From Dimorphilus gyrociliatus (Eukaryota > Annelida > Polychaeta > Dinophilidae), in contig CAJFCJ010000007.1 of NCBI GenBank assembly GCA_904063045.1, positions 1,141,448 to 1,205,447 of the forward strand: a DNA stretch of 64,000 nucleotides. Reading direction: 5' to 3'. The translations under genes and the position numbers were made by a program. Shown one piece after another: positions 17,395-30,200 of the stretch; the stretch's first letter is position 1, and the number at the start of each line of letters is the position of its first letter. The notes under the pieces were generated by a model. It was not told the DNA's origin, did no database searches, and was given only the letters and a program-made list of their open reading frames with translations.

Positions 17395-19978
17395 TTTCTT
17401 TTTGTTTTGTTTTTAATAAAAAAATCACTGGAAAATATGGTTTATTAAAGGTAAAAATAATGAAATTCGATTATCGCTCTATTTTTAAATTAATAAAATT
17501 ATCGCAAGATCAAACAAATTATTAATTTAATTTTTTTTTAATTTATCGTAATTAACCAATTAAGAAGTATTTAAAAAGCTTTAGTTAAATATTCTAACCA
17601 TTATGTAAAAATTAACTTTTATTCCGTTAGATATTTCGTGCGTCCCGTTACTAATAGTAACGACTATTTTACTAGAATTTTACCAGTTTTGATAAAGAGT
17701 TTTGATGTCTGTAATAGAAACAGAGGGAGCAATAATCAATTATAGCGTATAGTTACTTTTTCTTCAGATTGTCTATTATCATCTAAAAAGCTTGCTTCTA
17801 TAAAAAGAATGAGTTGATCAATAGTAATAATTAGATTTAACGACTAGTGGAATAATTTGAAATCGACAAAAAACAGATGAGAAGAGTTAGGATTTATCGA
17901 TTCATAGGCAATAATTGAGATACCCAAGCAAGAATTTGCGGGGAAATGTCAAGCGGCATTTAATATAGTGATACTTAAAACTTATAATATCATAAAAATG
18001 TTGGAAAAACTTGACTCTCGAGCTGTCAATAAAGGTCTCTTACTGAAGTGGTATAAGAATACCTTATTCATAAATGAGGTAGAGGGCGTAACGGTCAATT
18101 AAAAAGAGTTTAGATATACTTTTCCAAAAATCTTTTATTGTTATTTGAAAGGCAAGGTACTCCTATTTCTATACAAACAGATCAATAAACCGTCAATCGT
18201 TTCTAAAAGTAACAACTCTCGTAAATATTTACACATAACTGCTTCAGATTTAGAACTCGGATCAAGTTTCATTTTCTTTTTTTCCCTTTTAAGAAGAAAC
18301 TTGTGAAAATATTGTCGAGTAAACAAATCCTATGGACTAAATCAAAGAGAGTTACTTCTTCAAAGAAAACATCACAGCATCTTTACAGATGGCGCTAATC
18401 TGTTTTTGGTATCAAAAATTAACGTAATTACTTTGTCAAAGTAAAGTGTTTCATCATCTCTCCACCGATATCTATAGGCTGATCTTGTAGATTGTTATCA
18501 ACGCTTGAGAAAACACAAAGCCATTCACTATTACAAACAGTTATCAAACTCCATATGGTCATTACGCAATATTACGGTTTGTCAGACGAGAACTCAAGTG
18601 GCGATGTTAAAAAGGCGGAATTTTTTATCTACTTCAATATAAAATCGTCATATTTTTTTATTAAATAGGCAAACGAATGAAAAAAGGTTTTTAATTTATT
18701 GCCGCCATAAATGTCGTAAATATGCGCTTAGACAGTCGGAATTATTGATGCTATAGGCATATTTTAGATTGAAGAGTGGTCGCATTAAAAATTGGAAGAA
18801 AAAAAATCGTTGAGAGTCAACAATATGGTTTTGACCAGACGTCATTAAGTATATAAGAAATCGATATGCAATAAGAATAATTGATAGCCGCATTCATAAC
18901 TTGTAATGATGGATTGCGTGTGGCATTTTTTCGCGATAAGAATAGAAAGGAACGAAGAAGCGAATCTATGAATAACAATGAGTTTTTTGACAGCATTAAA
19001 TGGACGTTTTGGTGGCGGTATTTCATAGCTTTTCATAGCATCTGTCCTGAAGGCTAAAAGTAGAAAATATTCGCATACAATTATATATGCAGCGCGCTGT
19101 CATTTACGTGTATTATGCGAATAAATTAGATTTTTTTCCTCCTCGGCTCGTCGGTGAACAAACTAAAATCAACAATGTATTTAAATATTCTTTTACTCAA
19201 TACGTTTGTCTTTTGTTTTTTACCAATAAAAAGTCAGACATGCAATGTGTCGTAAATACAGAATATAGACATAGTTACACATACATAGATAATTGTTTTA
19301 AATACACATATACATATATATATAAACATAAAAACTATGAATATATATATATATATATTTATATATTTATATTTATAATTAACAAATGGTAATAATCTCA
19401 TGGAAGAGGCTGGGGAACACTTTTGGGAGACAAAAGCATGCAATTTACGAGCACCGAATCTCTATATATATATATATATATATATATGCATATACATATA
19501 TATACATATGCATATATACATATATATATATATACATATATATATCTATATACATAAAATTATATGCATTTAATACGCAGATTTATATATATATATATAT
19601 ATATATATATCTTCATATGTTCTTACATAAAATATTTATGTATATTAATTTATATATATATATGCATAAATATACATATATAAATATTCATGTTCATTTC
19701 TATATAGATATATATATATATATAAATACATATACATATCTATATACAAAATATATAAGTATATATGTATGAATACACATATACATATATATATATATAT
19801 ATTGTTATACATATATATGTATATACATATATATTGATAAATATATATGCATATATGTATAATTGATAGGTAATTACATATAACGGATGTAAGTGTTCGT
19901 GTTCTTCGCATAGAAGCGAAAGTATAACAAAACATAAAAAGGGAACGCTACAAAAAAATTAGAAAAAGAACAACACGC
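17395..19978. other. Intergenic region between AXDND1 start and spalt stop
   Basis: No supported coding gene in 2.6 kb. The left part should hold the AXDND1 promoter (head facing right). The right part is the probable spalt 3' UTR, ending in TA-repeat sequence. Several homeodomain-type TAATTG/ATTA cores occur around 18660-18960, but such words are expected often in AT-rich DNA. Confidence 0.5.
19290..19870. repeat. TA-rich tandem repeat block
   Basis: About 580 bp of (TA)n tracts broken by tatatgcata/tacata variants. Open frames across it translate as Ile/Tyr runs and are artefacts of the repeat. It probably lies in or just beyond the spalt 3' UTR. Confidence 0.85.
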
Positions 19979-22900
19979 CTAAGTCATGACAGGTTTCAAT
20001 TCGGAGCCGGCAGAGGGAGTGATATGTCCGCGAATATGAACTTCTAGTTCGTTGACTGATGCACAAGTTTTATTACACAAGTGGCAACGCGGGGTCCACA
20101 TCCACGGAGCAGCCTGAAAACCGGGGAAAAGGACCGGTGGCGGCAAATGAGACGGTAAAGGAACACTGTGAGAAACGGATGCTGGAGGGGAAGAAGTCGG
20201 TGACGCGGCGGAAGTCGGCGTCTTTTCTCGTGAAGGTGGTGATTTTCGTATACTTAAATCCAGTTCTCCGCCTGGTTCCCTTTTCAAATCCCCTCCATTG
20301 TTGTTGTTGTTTGTACTGATACTGTTGTTGTTATTAACGGCGGGAGACATTTTGGTCGTTTGCTGAATAAGACTAGTTGGCGGCATGGATGTAGGCGGCA
20401 AAAAGCCATTGAAAAAAGGTAAAACGCCCGGATGATGAGCGAGAAAAGGCGGATGGGGCGGTGGTAAAGTAGGAGGTCGTATGTCAACACCACCCGCCTG
20501 AGAAGAGATCGGATCCAATGTCATCCTACGACCTCGACGACTAGGTCCACCAGCATACATATGAGTGCCCATGTGAACTTTGAGGTTGCCTTTGGTTGTG
20601 AACGCCTTTGAACAGACTTCGCACTTGAACGGTTTATCGCCCGTATGCGTTCGATAATGTATCTGCAGAGCGCTTCCACTCGAAAACGGTTTCTGACAAA
20701 TTGTACATACGTGTTTCAAATTCGGTTTCTTGACGAAGGGTGAAGAGTCTGATGATTCCTTCTTAGTCTGACTTGAATTGTTTGGGCTTACTCCGACAAC
20801 GGCAGGTGATGGAGATGAATTCGAAACGGAAACCTGCGCAGCAGCAGTTGTAACCACAGGAGAACTGCTTGTTGCCGCGCTTGACGAAGGAGCTATTCCG
20901 CTACTAACGCTAGACGTCACTGGCGTTGGAGATGATGATGATGAGGCGTCGCTAGCATTAGAATTGGGCGGCATATCTCTGATTTTGTGCGTAAGCATGT
21001 GTTGTTTCATGTTGCCCTTAGTTGTGAAAGATCTCTCACAAACATCGCATTGGAAGGGTCTTTCTTTGGTATGTGACCGGTAATGAATGTCTAAGGCGCT
21101 CTTACAGGCGAACGTCTTATAGCAAATGTTGCATGTAGTATTCGTTCGTCCAGAACCTGGCCTGGGTCCCAAATAAGCCAATCCTCCAAGTAGGTCGCCA
21201 CTCGGCCCCCTATCTTCCCGATTGGCTAAGGAGGCGAGCTCCTCTAATGGACGCTGACTACTAAAAGAATTGGAAGCGTCGATACTCTTTACAGACTCCT
21301 CAAGCGCTTGTAGAGAATAAGAGGCAGCATCGTTTTTATCGTTGTTAACGGAAAAATCATCTTCCGGTTCACTGATTGTACCAGCCATATCGTCGTCGGA
21401 TTCTTCATTGTTACTGGGGTGATGGGGCGGCGTATCTACATCGGCGGGCGGCTTAGATAAATCCAATTCACCGTTCTCACCCGTGCGGACGTTAGAAAGA
21501 GGCAAGGCCGGCGGCATGAAAGGCAAAGGGGGTGGTGGAGTTGGTGGATATATTTGCAGTAACTGATGAGTTTTTACGTGCTGTTGTAATACAATCGAGT
21601 TATTGAACTGTTTATGACAAACCGGGCATGAATGAATCGGAGCGACTAGAGGTTTTCCGCGATGGACGCCCATATGAGTTTTTAAATTGCCTTTCGTCGT
21701 AAAGCGCCGACCACAAATCTTGCATCTGTACGGCCGTTCGCCCGTATGCGTTCTGTAATGCATTTGTAAGGCCGATTTGCAGCTTAACACCCGTTCGCAA
21801 ATGGCGCACTGATTCGGGTCGTCGCTCTTCTTATCGATGTTCTTTACCAACTCTTCCAATTTTGAGGTTTCGCTCGATTTATCTATTTCCATGAATTGTT
21901 CGAGCGAATCTTCGTCGTCCTTCGACGTAGACGATCCACCCCCATTTTTCGTTGAAGCCGAATCGAACGGTAAGGAAGCGGGAAGTGGGTGTACACTAAG
22001 TGCTTGCTCGCAGAGGTGCTCGCCGGCCTTGGGCGAATTAGCGCCGCCGTTAGACGCTGTCAAATCGACGTCCCTTAAGAGCGGCGGAGGTCCCGTAAAT
22101 GAATCCGTTGAATGTTCAGCAACAGGGTATGGGTTCATCTTGATATGCGGGTACTTATCACGATGACGTTGGAAGTGTACCTTTAGGTGAGCTCTTGTTG
22201 CAAAACGACTGCCACATACGTTACACTTGAACGGGCGCACAGAGTCGACAGTGATAGCTATAGGAAAAAAAAATCAAAGTAAATCAAAGGTCAAGTAGGA
22301 AATTAAAACAAATGCAAAAAACTGATTTAAAGTTATCTACCGCGCATACATATATCATTTATATATATATTGTATATAAACTAGGCGCACCGGCTCTCAA
22401 ACACACATAACACTGGCAAAAAGATACCCTCTTAGATAGATACAAAAAAAGAATTGTATATATTTGCTTAATTCGAATAAAATATATTCTCGTCTAGTTT
22501 AAAGAGAAGAGCGAAAAAGAGATAGAGAGAGAGAGAGAGAAAAACAAAATTAAAGATTAAAAGTAAAAAACAATATAAAAAAAAACGAAAATATATATAT
22601 TAAACAAATAGATTTTATAAATTTATATCCTATATAAATATTTCAAATTATATAAAGGTATAGACATTTATGGCGGAAAAATCATAATTAATATATGATT
22701 ATGTAACAACTCTCTCTCTTTCTCTCTGTCTCTCTTTCTCTCTCTCTATATATATATATATATATAACTTTGCTGGCCAAAGTGGTGTACAATTACGCAT
22801 TTATCTATAAAAATTTCTCCTATTTATCATCTTTGGCGTCAAAGTAATTTCTCTTCTTGTCCTTTAGAATACATTAATCATAATTACCTTGCAAGAAATC

Positions 22901-23003
22901 TATATATATATATATATATATATAGATAGATTAATATATTTCAATACCTTTACAAATTTATACATTTTATAAGGTTAAGTGCTTTTACTTATATACATAT
23001 ATA

Positions 23004-23045
<42 letters not shown>

Positions 23046-26000
23046 TAACCCGAACGAGTATAATACACATATATATTCGAAATTAGTCTACGCTTTGGGG
23101 TTTCGTCGCAAAAGCTAATGACGTCCACTAAGACGTCTACGCTTCACTTAGCTCACGATAGCCGAGTGACGCCGACGGCATGGCGAACGGCGTGTTTCTA
23201 TTGGCATTCTAACGCGTGCGTGGCCGTCTCATTTTGGCGTCTATTAGTTTAGTCGGGGATGCTTGTTTTGACGAGCAAGACGGTTCTTATCTACCCGGTC
23301 TGCTCGCTGCACAAATGCCAGATCATATGCGCTTCTTATCTGGCCTCGTACTGACAGAAAGCTCTCTAGCTAGTTGTCCATCATCTCTGCATCTGCGGCT
23401 AATCGACGAATATAAATATATATTTATAGTACATATAGATATTTATGCACTATATCGCTCTGGCATATGCATACTTTTCGTGTTAGAACAATTTATATTG
23501 CGTACTCAAACCGGTAACACTTGGCGGTAAAAGTTATTAAATCAAATATATGCGCGCATATATGTAAATATATACTCTCACTCAAACCGAATTATGAGAC
23601 CTTTGATCGGTATACAGTAAATCGAGAAGGGCAGTGGCGCACCTGTTGTTACATCATTGCATATTATCAACATGCCTGACAGATTGTGTATTCGGTTTCA
23701 GGCGAGCATAATTGAGAATAATAATGAGTTGGACCATACCGCCTAGCTGGTGCTCGTTAGCGCGAGCTCTAACGTAAACAGAAACGGCACCGAAATCCGG
23801 CAGGCGCCGAATAAACAACGACATATCTGCCGGCCAGCCGCGCCGCCAATCATAATCTTACCGTTTTCCGTTAGCTTGTTTTCTTCTAACGACGACGGAG
23901 AATCGCCGTTGATATGCGCCTGTAGCTGTTGCAACATTTGCAGTTGGACAATTTGTTGTTGCTGGAGGGAGAATAAAAAGGATTGGACGGTCTGGAAGTT
24001 TTCTTCCGACTCTTCGTCGTCCTCGTCTAAATCGTCGGCGTCTTCTTCCTCGTCGTCTTTTGGGCATGTCCTTTTGTGCTCTATATAAACGTTGAGATCC
24101 TCGAAACCGGACCGACATCTCGTACAGACGCGCACTTGACCGCTTTCGTCGACGCCTGTAGGCGTTTTCAGAAATTACTCAAAAGTAGGAAAAAAAAAAT
24201 GCTTCGAATATAAAACAAATCTAAAATAAGCTTTGAGAACGAGGGAGAAGGGGCGGAAAAAGATAGAGAGGATGAGGGAAATGATAGGTTGAGATAGTAA
24301 AGGGGTAAAGAGAAGAGCGATTTCGAAGGGCTTCGCAAAATTGCCCATCGCGTCATCGCGCCGTCACTTTAGACATCAAGTAAGGACGACAATAACTGTG
24401 CTTGCTGATGAAATAATATGCAGCTCAGGCGGTCAGCGGCGGCTGCAAACTAGTCGCCTCTCGTTACCGTTCTTCAACACGCCAAACCCCGTGCACGTCG
24501 CCATGGAAACGCGCGCTTTCCCTCGGACGTATCGGCTATAAGTCCCGACAGTTCGACTAACGCCACGTACAATTTGATAAGTATGAATAAAACATGGCCG
24601 CTTGGCCGCTTGACGCCAAATTTCATTAGAGAACGAGAGTACGAATAGGTAAAGAAAGGAGAAAGGAGCAGAAAAAAGGGAATAACAAATATAATGATAG
24701 ATAAGGAGTGGAGGAGGGCGGAGTAATATTGAAAAGCAAAAGGGTAAAGGGGTAAAAACCGATATCCAATGTTGTAAAATGAACATGTAATATAAATATA
24801 TATAGCGCAATCAAAGCATTGATTAATAACGTTCCCGGGCGAATTACGGAACACGCACGGCGAGAGATGACCACCTGGTACCGAGAAATAAAAAGTAAAC
24901 TGAAGTCATTAAAGGTAGGTAGATAGCCAGACTGAGGGAAAATCGAATTCGTCCCCCAACCAAAAAAAAAATTCTCGATGCCCGTTTGCGGGCTTAGCGC
25001 CTTGACATAACGGTCGATGCAGCTAGCTCCAAAAAACCGTCGCTAGATCGATGAATGATATATTTTGTTTGGTGTTCAAATCGTTCCATCTCAACCCCTT
25101 TTCGCCGCGCATGAAATATTCATAAACGCCGTATAAACACACACTCAACGTCGGCAGCGTTCGATTCCGAATGGCGACGACCGCGTGTATGCGATAGGAG
25201 ATAGGCCGTCCCACCGGCCCCTGAACGCTCTCCGGACGCCCGTCCTATCTTGGCAGATGAACGCCGCAATTACCTCTGTCAAACATATGACAAACAATAT
25301 TTAACAGCGTTCGACCGCCGCCGCCGCCGCGGGGCTGCCCTTTTTTTTCTTTTCTCTCTATCTCACTCAAATATTCGCCGTTCATTTATTTCATTCTCCG
25401 ACCCTTTTCCTGTTTATACCCCTCCCACTCCTTTTTCGAATACGCTTTTGATTTATGCCCAATGCCATTAAGGCGAGCCGCTTTTTTGATTATGACCGAG
25501 CATGACACAAATCTGCAGGCAATTTGCATGACAAGAGCAAATGGTGCCGATAGTTATCGACCGGTCCATCTTGAAATACGAGTCGGAGTGTTGGAGAGGC
25601 CATCTTGCGGCCGCTTGACCGCCGTCCATCTTTTCCTTTTTTTCCGATTTCTTCGCCCTAAAAATACAACTAACTACGGCGGCGGCAGCGGCGGCGGTTA
25701 ACAACCAATGTCTTTCTCTTTGCTATCACCCTCTCATATATATATTCTCTCTATCGTTTCCTTTTTTAACTATATATATATATATATATCACTTTACTAA
25801 ATCCATTATTCCTCTATGACATAAATCATAAATTTCGACCTACAATATCGTCTATAAATATAAAGACAACAATAGGAACAATGAAGAAAAAGTCGCGGAT
25901 ACAAAAGAATATTCGAAATATTCCTCCACAAACCGAAAATTTTTTTTCATAAAAATTCATAACGCATCCGTTTTCAGCGTTCAAGCACGCTATTCGAACA

Positions 26001-26423
26001 TTTCCTAATCCATAATAGATCGCGTCGGACGAAGGCGGTGGTGTTGAAGATAGAGAGAGGAAATGAGAGGTAGAGAGAAGACAAGATACACAATATATAG
26101 TTTTAAAAAAAGTTAAAAATAAAAATAAGACATATAAAAAAAAAAACAAAAGTAATAATAATAAAAAAAACAACAGATGAACTTGGTCGACAAAAAAATA
26201 GGGACGATAGACAAATTTGACGTTTAACGCAACAAAACTTGACTGTGGGAAACTTACCGTTAGTGAAAGATGAATTCCTTTCTGCGAATAAATATTCTTC
26301 CTCTTCCTCTAACTCCTCCAAATCCTCATTTACTTCTAACCTATTCGAATTGTCCGCACCAACTGCTGCCGAACCGTCGAATTCCTCCAGGTGACGCGGG
26401 TAACGCTGCTTTCGCCTCGACAT
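19979..26423 (-). CDS. sall: Spalt-like (SALL) zinc-finger transcription factor
   Basis: Predicted 912-aa nuclear repressor in three exons: 26258-26423, 23862-24155 and 19979-22257. Exon 1 starts MSRRKQRYP, the conserved SALL N-terminal motif that recruits NuRD. Exon 2 carries the C2HC finger ([20 protein letters not shown]), an acidic run and the Gln-rich dimerisation helix ([20 protein letters not shown]). Exon 3 holds spalt-type fingers: a single [19 protein letters not shown] finger, a pair plus third finger ([34 protein letters not shown]), two further pairs with TTKGN linkers, and a terminal CHLCNK finger. The first member of the first pair, present in SALL proteins I know, is absent. 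Exons 1/2 and 2/3 join in phase 1, so exon 2 is a symmetrical cassette. Developmental patterning is the family role. Confidence 0.95.
22258..23861 (-). other. Spalt intron 2 with TA/CT microsatellites
   Basis: A 1.6-kb intron. TA runs lie near 22745-22767, 22901-22923 and 23010-23040, with GA/CT runs near 22525 and 22715. I searched the minus strand for an exon encoding the missing finger of the first pair and saw no C2H2 spacing or HTGE linker. Confidence 0.6.
24156..26257 (-). other. Spalt intron 1
   Basis: A 2.1-kb intron with higher GC than its surroundings at about 24860-25700, including CCGCCGCC runs and a cluster of CCATCTT words. No coding exon is supported. The composition suggests conserved or regulatory sequence, which is inference. 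Confidence 0.5.
25566..25634 (+). promoter_or_regulatory. Cluster of YY1/PHO-like CCATCTT sites in spalt intron 1
   Basis: CCATCTTGA at 25566-25574, CCATCTTGC at 25600-25608 and CCATCTTTT at 25626-25634 are three same-strand matches to the YY1/Pleiohomeotic core within 70 bp of GC-richer sequence. Function is inferred from motif resemblance only. Confidence 0.25.
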
Positions 26424-27120
26424 GACGAAGAACGGGAATGCAATGCGGCAGGAGAACTCTCTCAAGTTTTAGGCGGCCAGTCGGCAACGAGCCGTAGTGC
26501 GCATGTGCATATTATGTATATCAATAATGCATAATTATCATAATCAGATTGAAGGCGAGGCTCGCTATTGGTCTGAGGCTCTGAGATGCAGGGAGGTGCA
26601 TATGATCTTATCCGCTCTCCGCAATACACTGACAAAAACTGAAGCTGTTGTAGCGCCCTCTAGCCGCATCTTACGTCATACTCAATATGTTGTCACTACT
26701 CGGACATATATAGTATAGTGTATACTGGTTTTATAAGCGTATTAAAACGAACGAGAGTATTAAAAGAAAAAAAAGTAGGGGGAGGGTGTTCGAGAATAAA
26801 AAATGTACTTTCCCGCGCGAAAAAATAGATCATTTTTCTTAAACATCTGTCATCGTTCGATTGTCATAAAAGCTACAAGATGCAGATGCCGAAGCAGTAT
26901 TCAACGCGATTTACGTTTGTTTTACGGCGGACGGTGTAGAACCTGATATTTCAATTATGTACAACATTTTTTTCCTCTACTGTTTACTTGCTGATTTATG
27001 TCTGATATGAGTTCAAGATGGTCGAATTGCGTGCAAAATATGGAATTGTGTTGGAAGTGGTATAAGAAGTACAGGGAAGAGTGTGTTGTTGTATATGTGT
27101 GTGGAATAGTAAGGGAGATG

Positions 27121-27270
27121 AGTAGGGTCAGGATTGGCGGAGGGGGTAGGGAGAGAGGGGGCAGCAAGGGGGGGGTAGGGAGGAGAGGAGGGGGGTTTAA
27201 AGAAAAAAAAAGGGGGGTAGGGGGGCTTGGGATACAATAAAGAAGGGGTAGAAAAAAAGAGGGGGGGAAT
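27121..27270 (+). repeat. G-rich purine tract with quadruplex-forming potential
   Basis: The + strand carries at least eight runs of four or more G within about 130 bp, separated by short A/T-containing loops. It lies 0.7 kb upstream of the spalt start on the strand opposite the gene. Confidence 0.7.
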
Positions 27271-30200
27271 GAGATAGAGAAAGAGAGAAGGTTTTCTTGG
27301 ATGATGAGGGGGAGTATACAAATGAGATATCTTGAAAGAGAGTTGAGTGAAGAGGTGATGGAATTAGGTGGTAGGATTAAATTAATAAACTATAAACTTA
27401 TAAATTAATTATTTACTTAAATTAAAAAAAAAAAAGAAAAAAAAACATTGGAATTATTAACTATATAGGTTATTTTCTTTGGCGCGGTTGGCGCGCTTTT
27501 CGGTCGAAAATTTAATTAGCTAGAGCTAGTACTATGCGCTAGCGGCGGTATGTATAACTAATACTAATAGTAAGAAATCGAAGGAATTGAAATAAGAGGG
27601 ATCTGGACTAAGCGATGGGAGGAGGGAATCAATGGTAGTCGAGTCGCAGGTGCGTTTATAGAAGGGCAGCATAATTCTGAGATTTGTGACTCTCCTGAGA
27701 AAATGATGCGCGATTCTATAGCGAGAACAAACTGAAATCGTAGCTTGTTTACATTGGCAGTCGGCGTAGGCTTTAACGGCATTTTATTGGAGGCGGCTTT
27801 CGTAAAAATGCAAACAATAACGACTTGAGGAACGAGTTCATATTCGAAAGTTTTTCTTTTCTCCTTTTCCAATATAATGTATAAATAAAAAAAATACCTA
27901 AAATATACATAAATACTTTCATACGATGGCTGGCTTTTATAATGGTGAAAGTTTGGAAAATATTTAATTCGAATGGAATTTCGCCTCTTACGTAATCGTG
28001 CCGTAGCTCGGTCATATTGGCGTCATATTTAACAATCAGCCTAAATTACGCCGCTTACCGTCCGTTCTTTGTATGGCGAAAAAAATCGCGTAATATTACG
28101 CAATATTCGAAATGCGCGTGTTTTTTTCGCTTTAAAATAAAAAAAAAAAAGAAAAGAATAAAGAATAAAACAAAAGAATAAAAGAATAAAAGAACGAAAG
28201 AAAAGAATGTCGAAGGAGGAGGAAAAAAAAAAAAAAACAAAAAAAAAAAAATTTAATGAGTAAAAAGAAAAAAAAATAGAAAGAAGAAGGACGACGTTTG
28301 GCATTTTATCTATCTGTATGACCTTTCTACTTTTATATATATATATATAATAAATAAATATATATTTATATAAAATTTTACATATTTGCGAATAATATAT
28401 CTATATATATTTAGTATATATCTTTTATAAATTTGTATTTATATATAAATAATATAGACTTGACTTTTTTTCTCTTTTTAGATTGTAGTATTGTAATATT
28501 GAAAGTAAATAGTTTGTGGAGATTTATATATATATATATATCTATATACAAAGTAATTTACTTTGAAAAGTGCATCTATATATATTGAAATTTACGTTTT
28601 GTATAATTATTTAAATAAGGACATATGTACATGAATATACATATATATATATATATGTTTCGATCACTTGTATATATGTATATATTGCAATATATATACA
28701 TTTACGACGCATCTGTCAACTAAAAGGCGACAAGTTTATGCGAGCATTACCCCAAATACGCGCGTATATATGCACGCTGTCGGTCGTCTTTGTTCTGGAC
28801 AGCGGTCACGTCGCAGGTGGCGCTGCCTAAATATAAAAAACATGCCTTTTACCCGTAATATTACGTCATATATTGGGTCGGCTTGTATACGTATATTAGA
28901 TAGTCATCTTAAAAAATTCGGCGTTTAACCGCCTCGAAAAGTCGGAAGGAATCAGCGCTTTTGCCTATCGAACGCTTTATCTCTGATGCATAGCCCCGAA
29001 TATATGTTAAAGTATATGCAGACGGTCTGCAGGGGATAGGGAATGGAATTTTTATGATTCGCCATTACTTATCATGCAAGGCCATCTGTTTCATATCAGC
29101 CATAGTCTGAGATCTGTACTCAATCAAAACACCAATATTTCTGCTTTTATATATTTACGTATAGATTACGCAATTTCTGTCCGAAAATCCGGTTAGCGAG
29201 AGTCGGCTGCGGCATGCTTTGAACATTACTTTTCGAACGCAACTATTACGCAACCCTCCATTCTTTTTCCACCCTCATTAACATGCAAATTCTTTTCCTA
29301 TAATTGGCGCCGCAGACCTCTCTAGCCGACGGCGAAAAGTAGGAAGATGTTGTAAATCAAAACTGAAAAGGCAGGCCGTAAGTTTTGCAGATGTTTGCAG
29401 TTGGTGGAAAATTTTGCAGTGACGCGCTACCGTCAGCAGAAGACGTCAATCATACGCTGCGCTTTATAAAACATGCGTACTAGACGACTATTGGCGGGCG
29501 CCAACTAGTTCATATTCATAATCATATTCATACAGCATAGCGTGGGTGAGGCCTATTCTACTTTATCATCCAATCAAAAAACGCCTTTCGCCGTCCTATT
29601 TCTTTCGTCTTTGTTACGTAATATAGATTAGAATAAATGTATAGGTTTTTCCAAAAGGTTTATACAGAACCGTTAAAACATGCATAGGCCTACAAATTAA
29701 AATAAAAATAAATTTTAAGAATATGTATTAAATAAAAAAAACAGTAATAAAAAGAAGAAAAAACAAGTCTATTAGAAGTTAAAAACATATGTATATTTCG
29801 TAAAAAGCATTTTTTAACCTAAAAATTGTTTTATATATAAATGGCTTCTTCTCCATTCGTCAATCAATCCATATTTCGTTTACCTTCTTTCTTTTATCAC
29901 TTACATTTCTTTTCTTTCTATCTCTTTTGTTGCTTTTCGAAAAAGTACAAATATACACTTTAAATATATATCTATATAAATACATGTATACATCTGTCAG
30001 GAAATATTTATTTAAATATGTATAATGTCTTATTTACTTTACTTTAATATTCCAAAAATACACCTACGTGTGTATGTTTAATTCTATTATACGTGTACAG
30101 TGTATTTATAAGACATAATCAAAGTAAAAATAGAGTATATAGATTGATTTAACAGGATTCAATGAATGACAGGAAAGACAGAAACAATAGTGGGAAGAGT

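Noticed and set aside
19087-19935. Long open frames rich in Ile/Tyr on both strands
   Set aside because: They are translations of TA-repeat sequence, overlap on both strands, and show no domain.
22258-23861. Possible hidden exon for the missing spalt finger
   Set aside because: No C2H2 spacing or HTGE-type linker found on the minus strand by reading; + strand frame 23216-23530 is unrelated to zinc fingers.
28091-28099. TAATATTAC, identical to the geminivirus/nanovirus origin nonanucleotide
   Set aside because: No Rep-like gene or stem-loop of the right kind nearby; a 9-mer match in AT-rich DNA is expected by chance.
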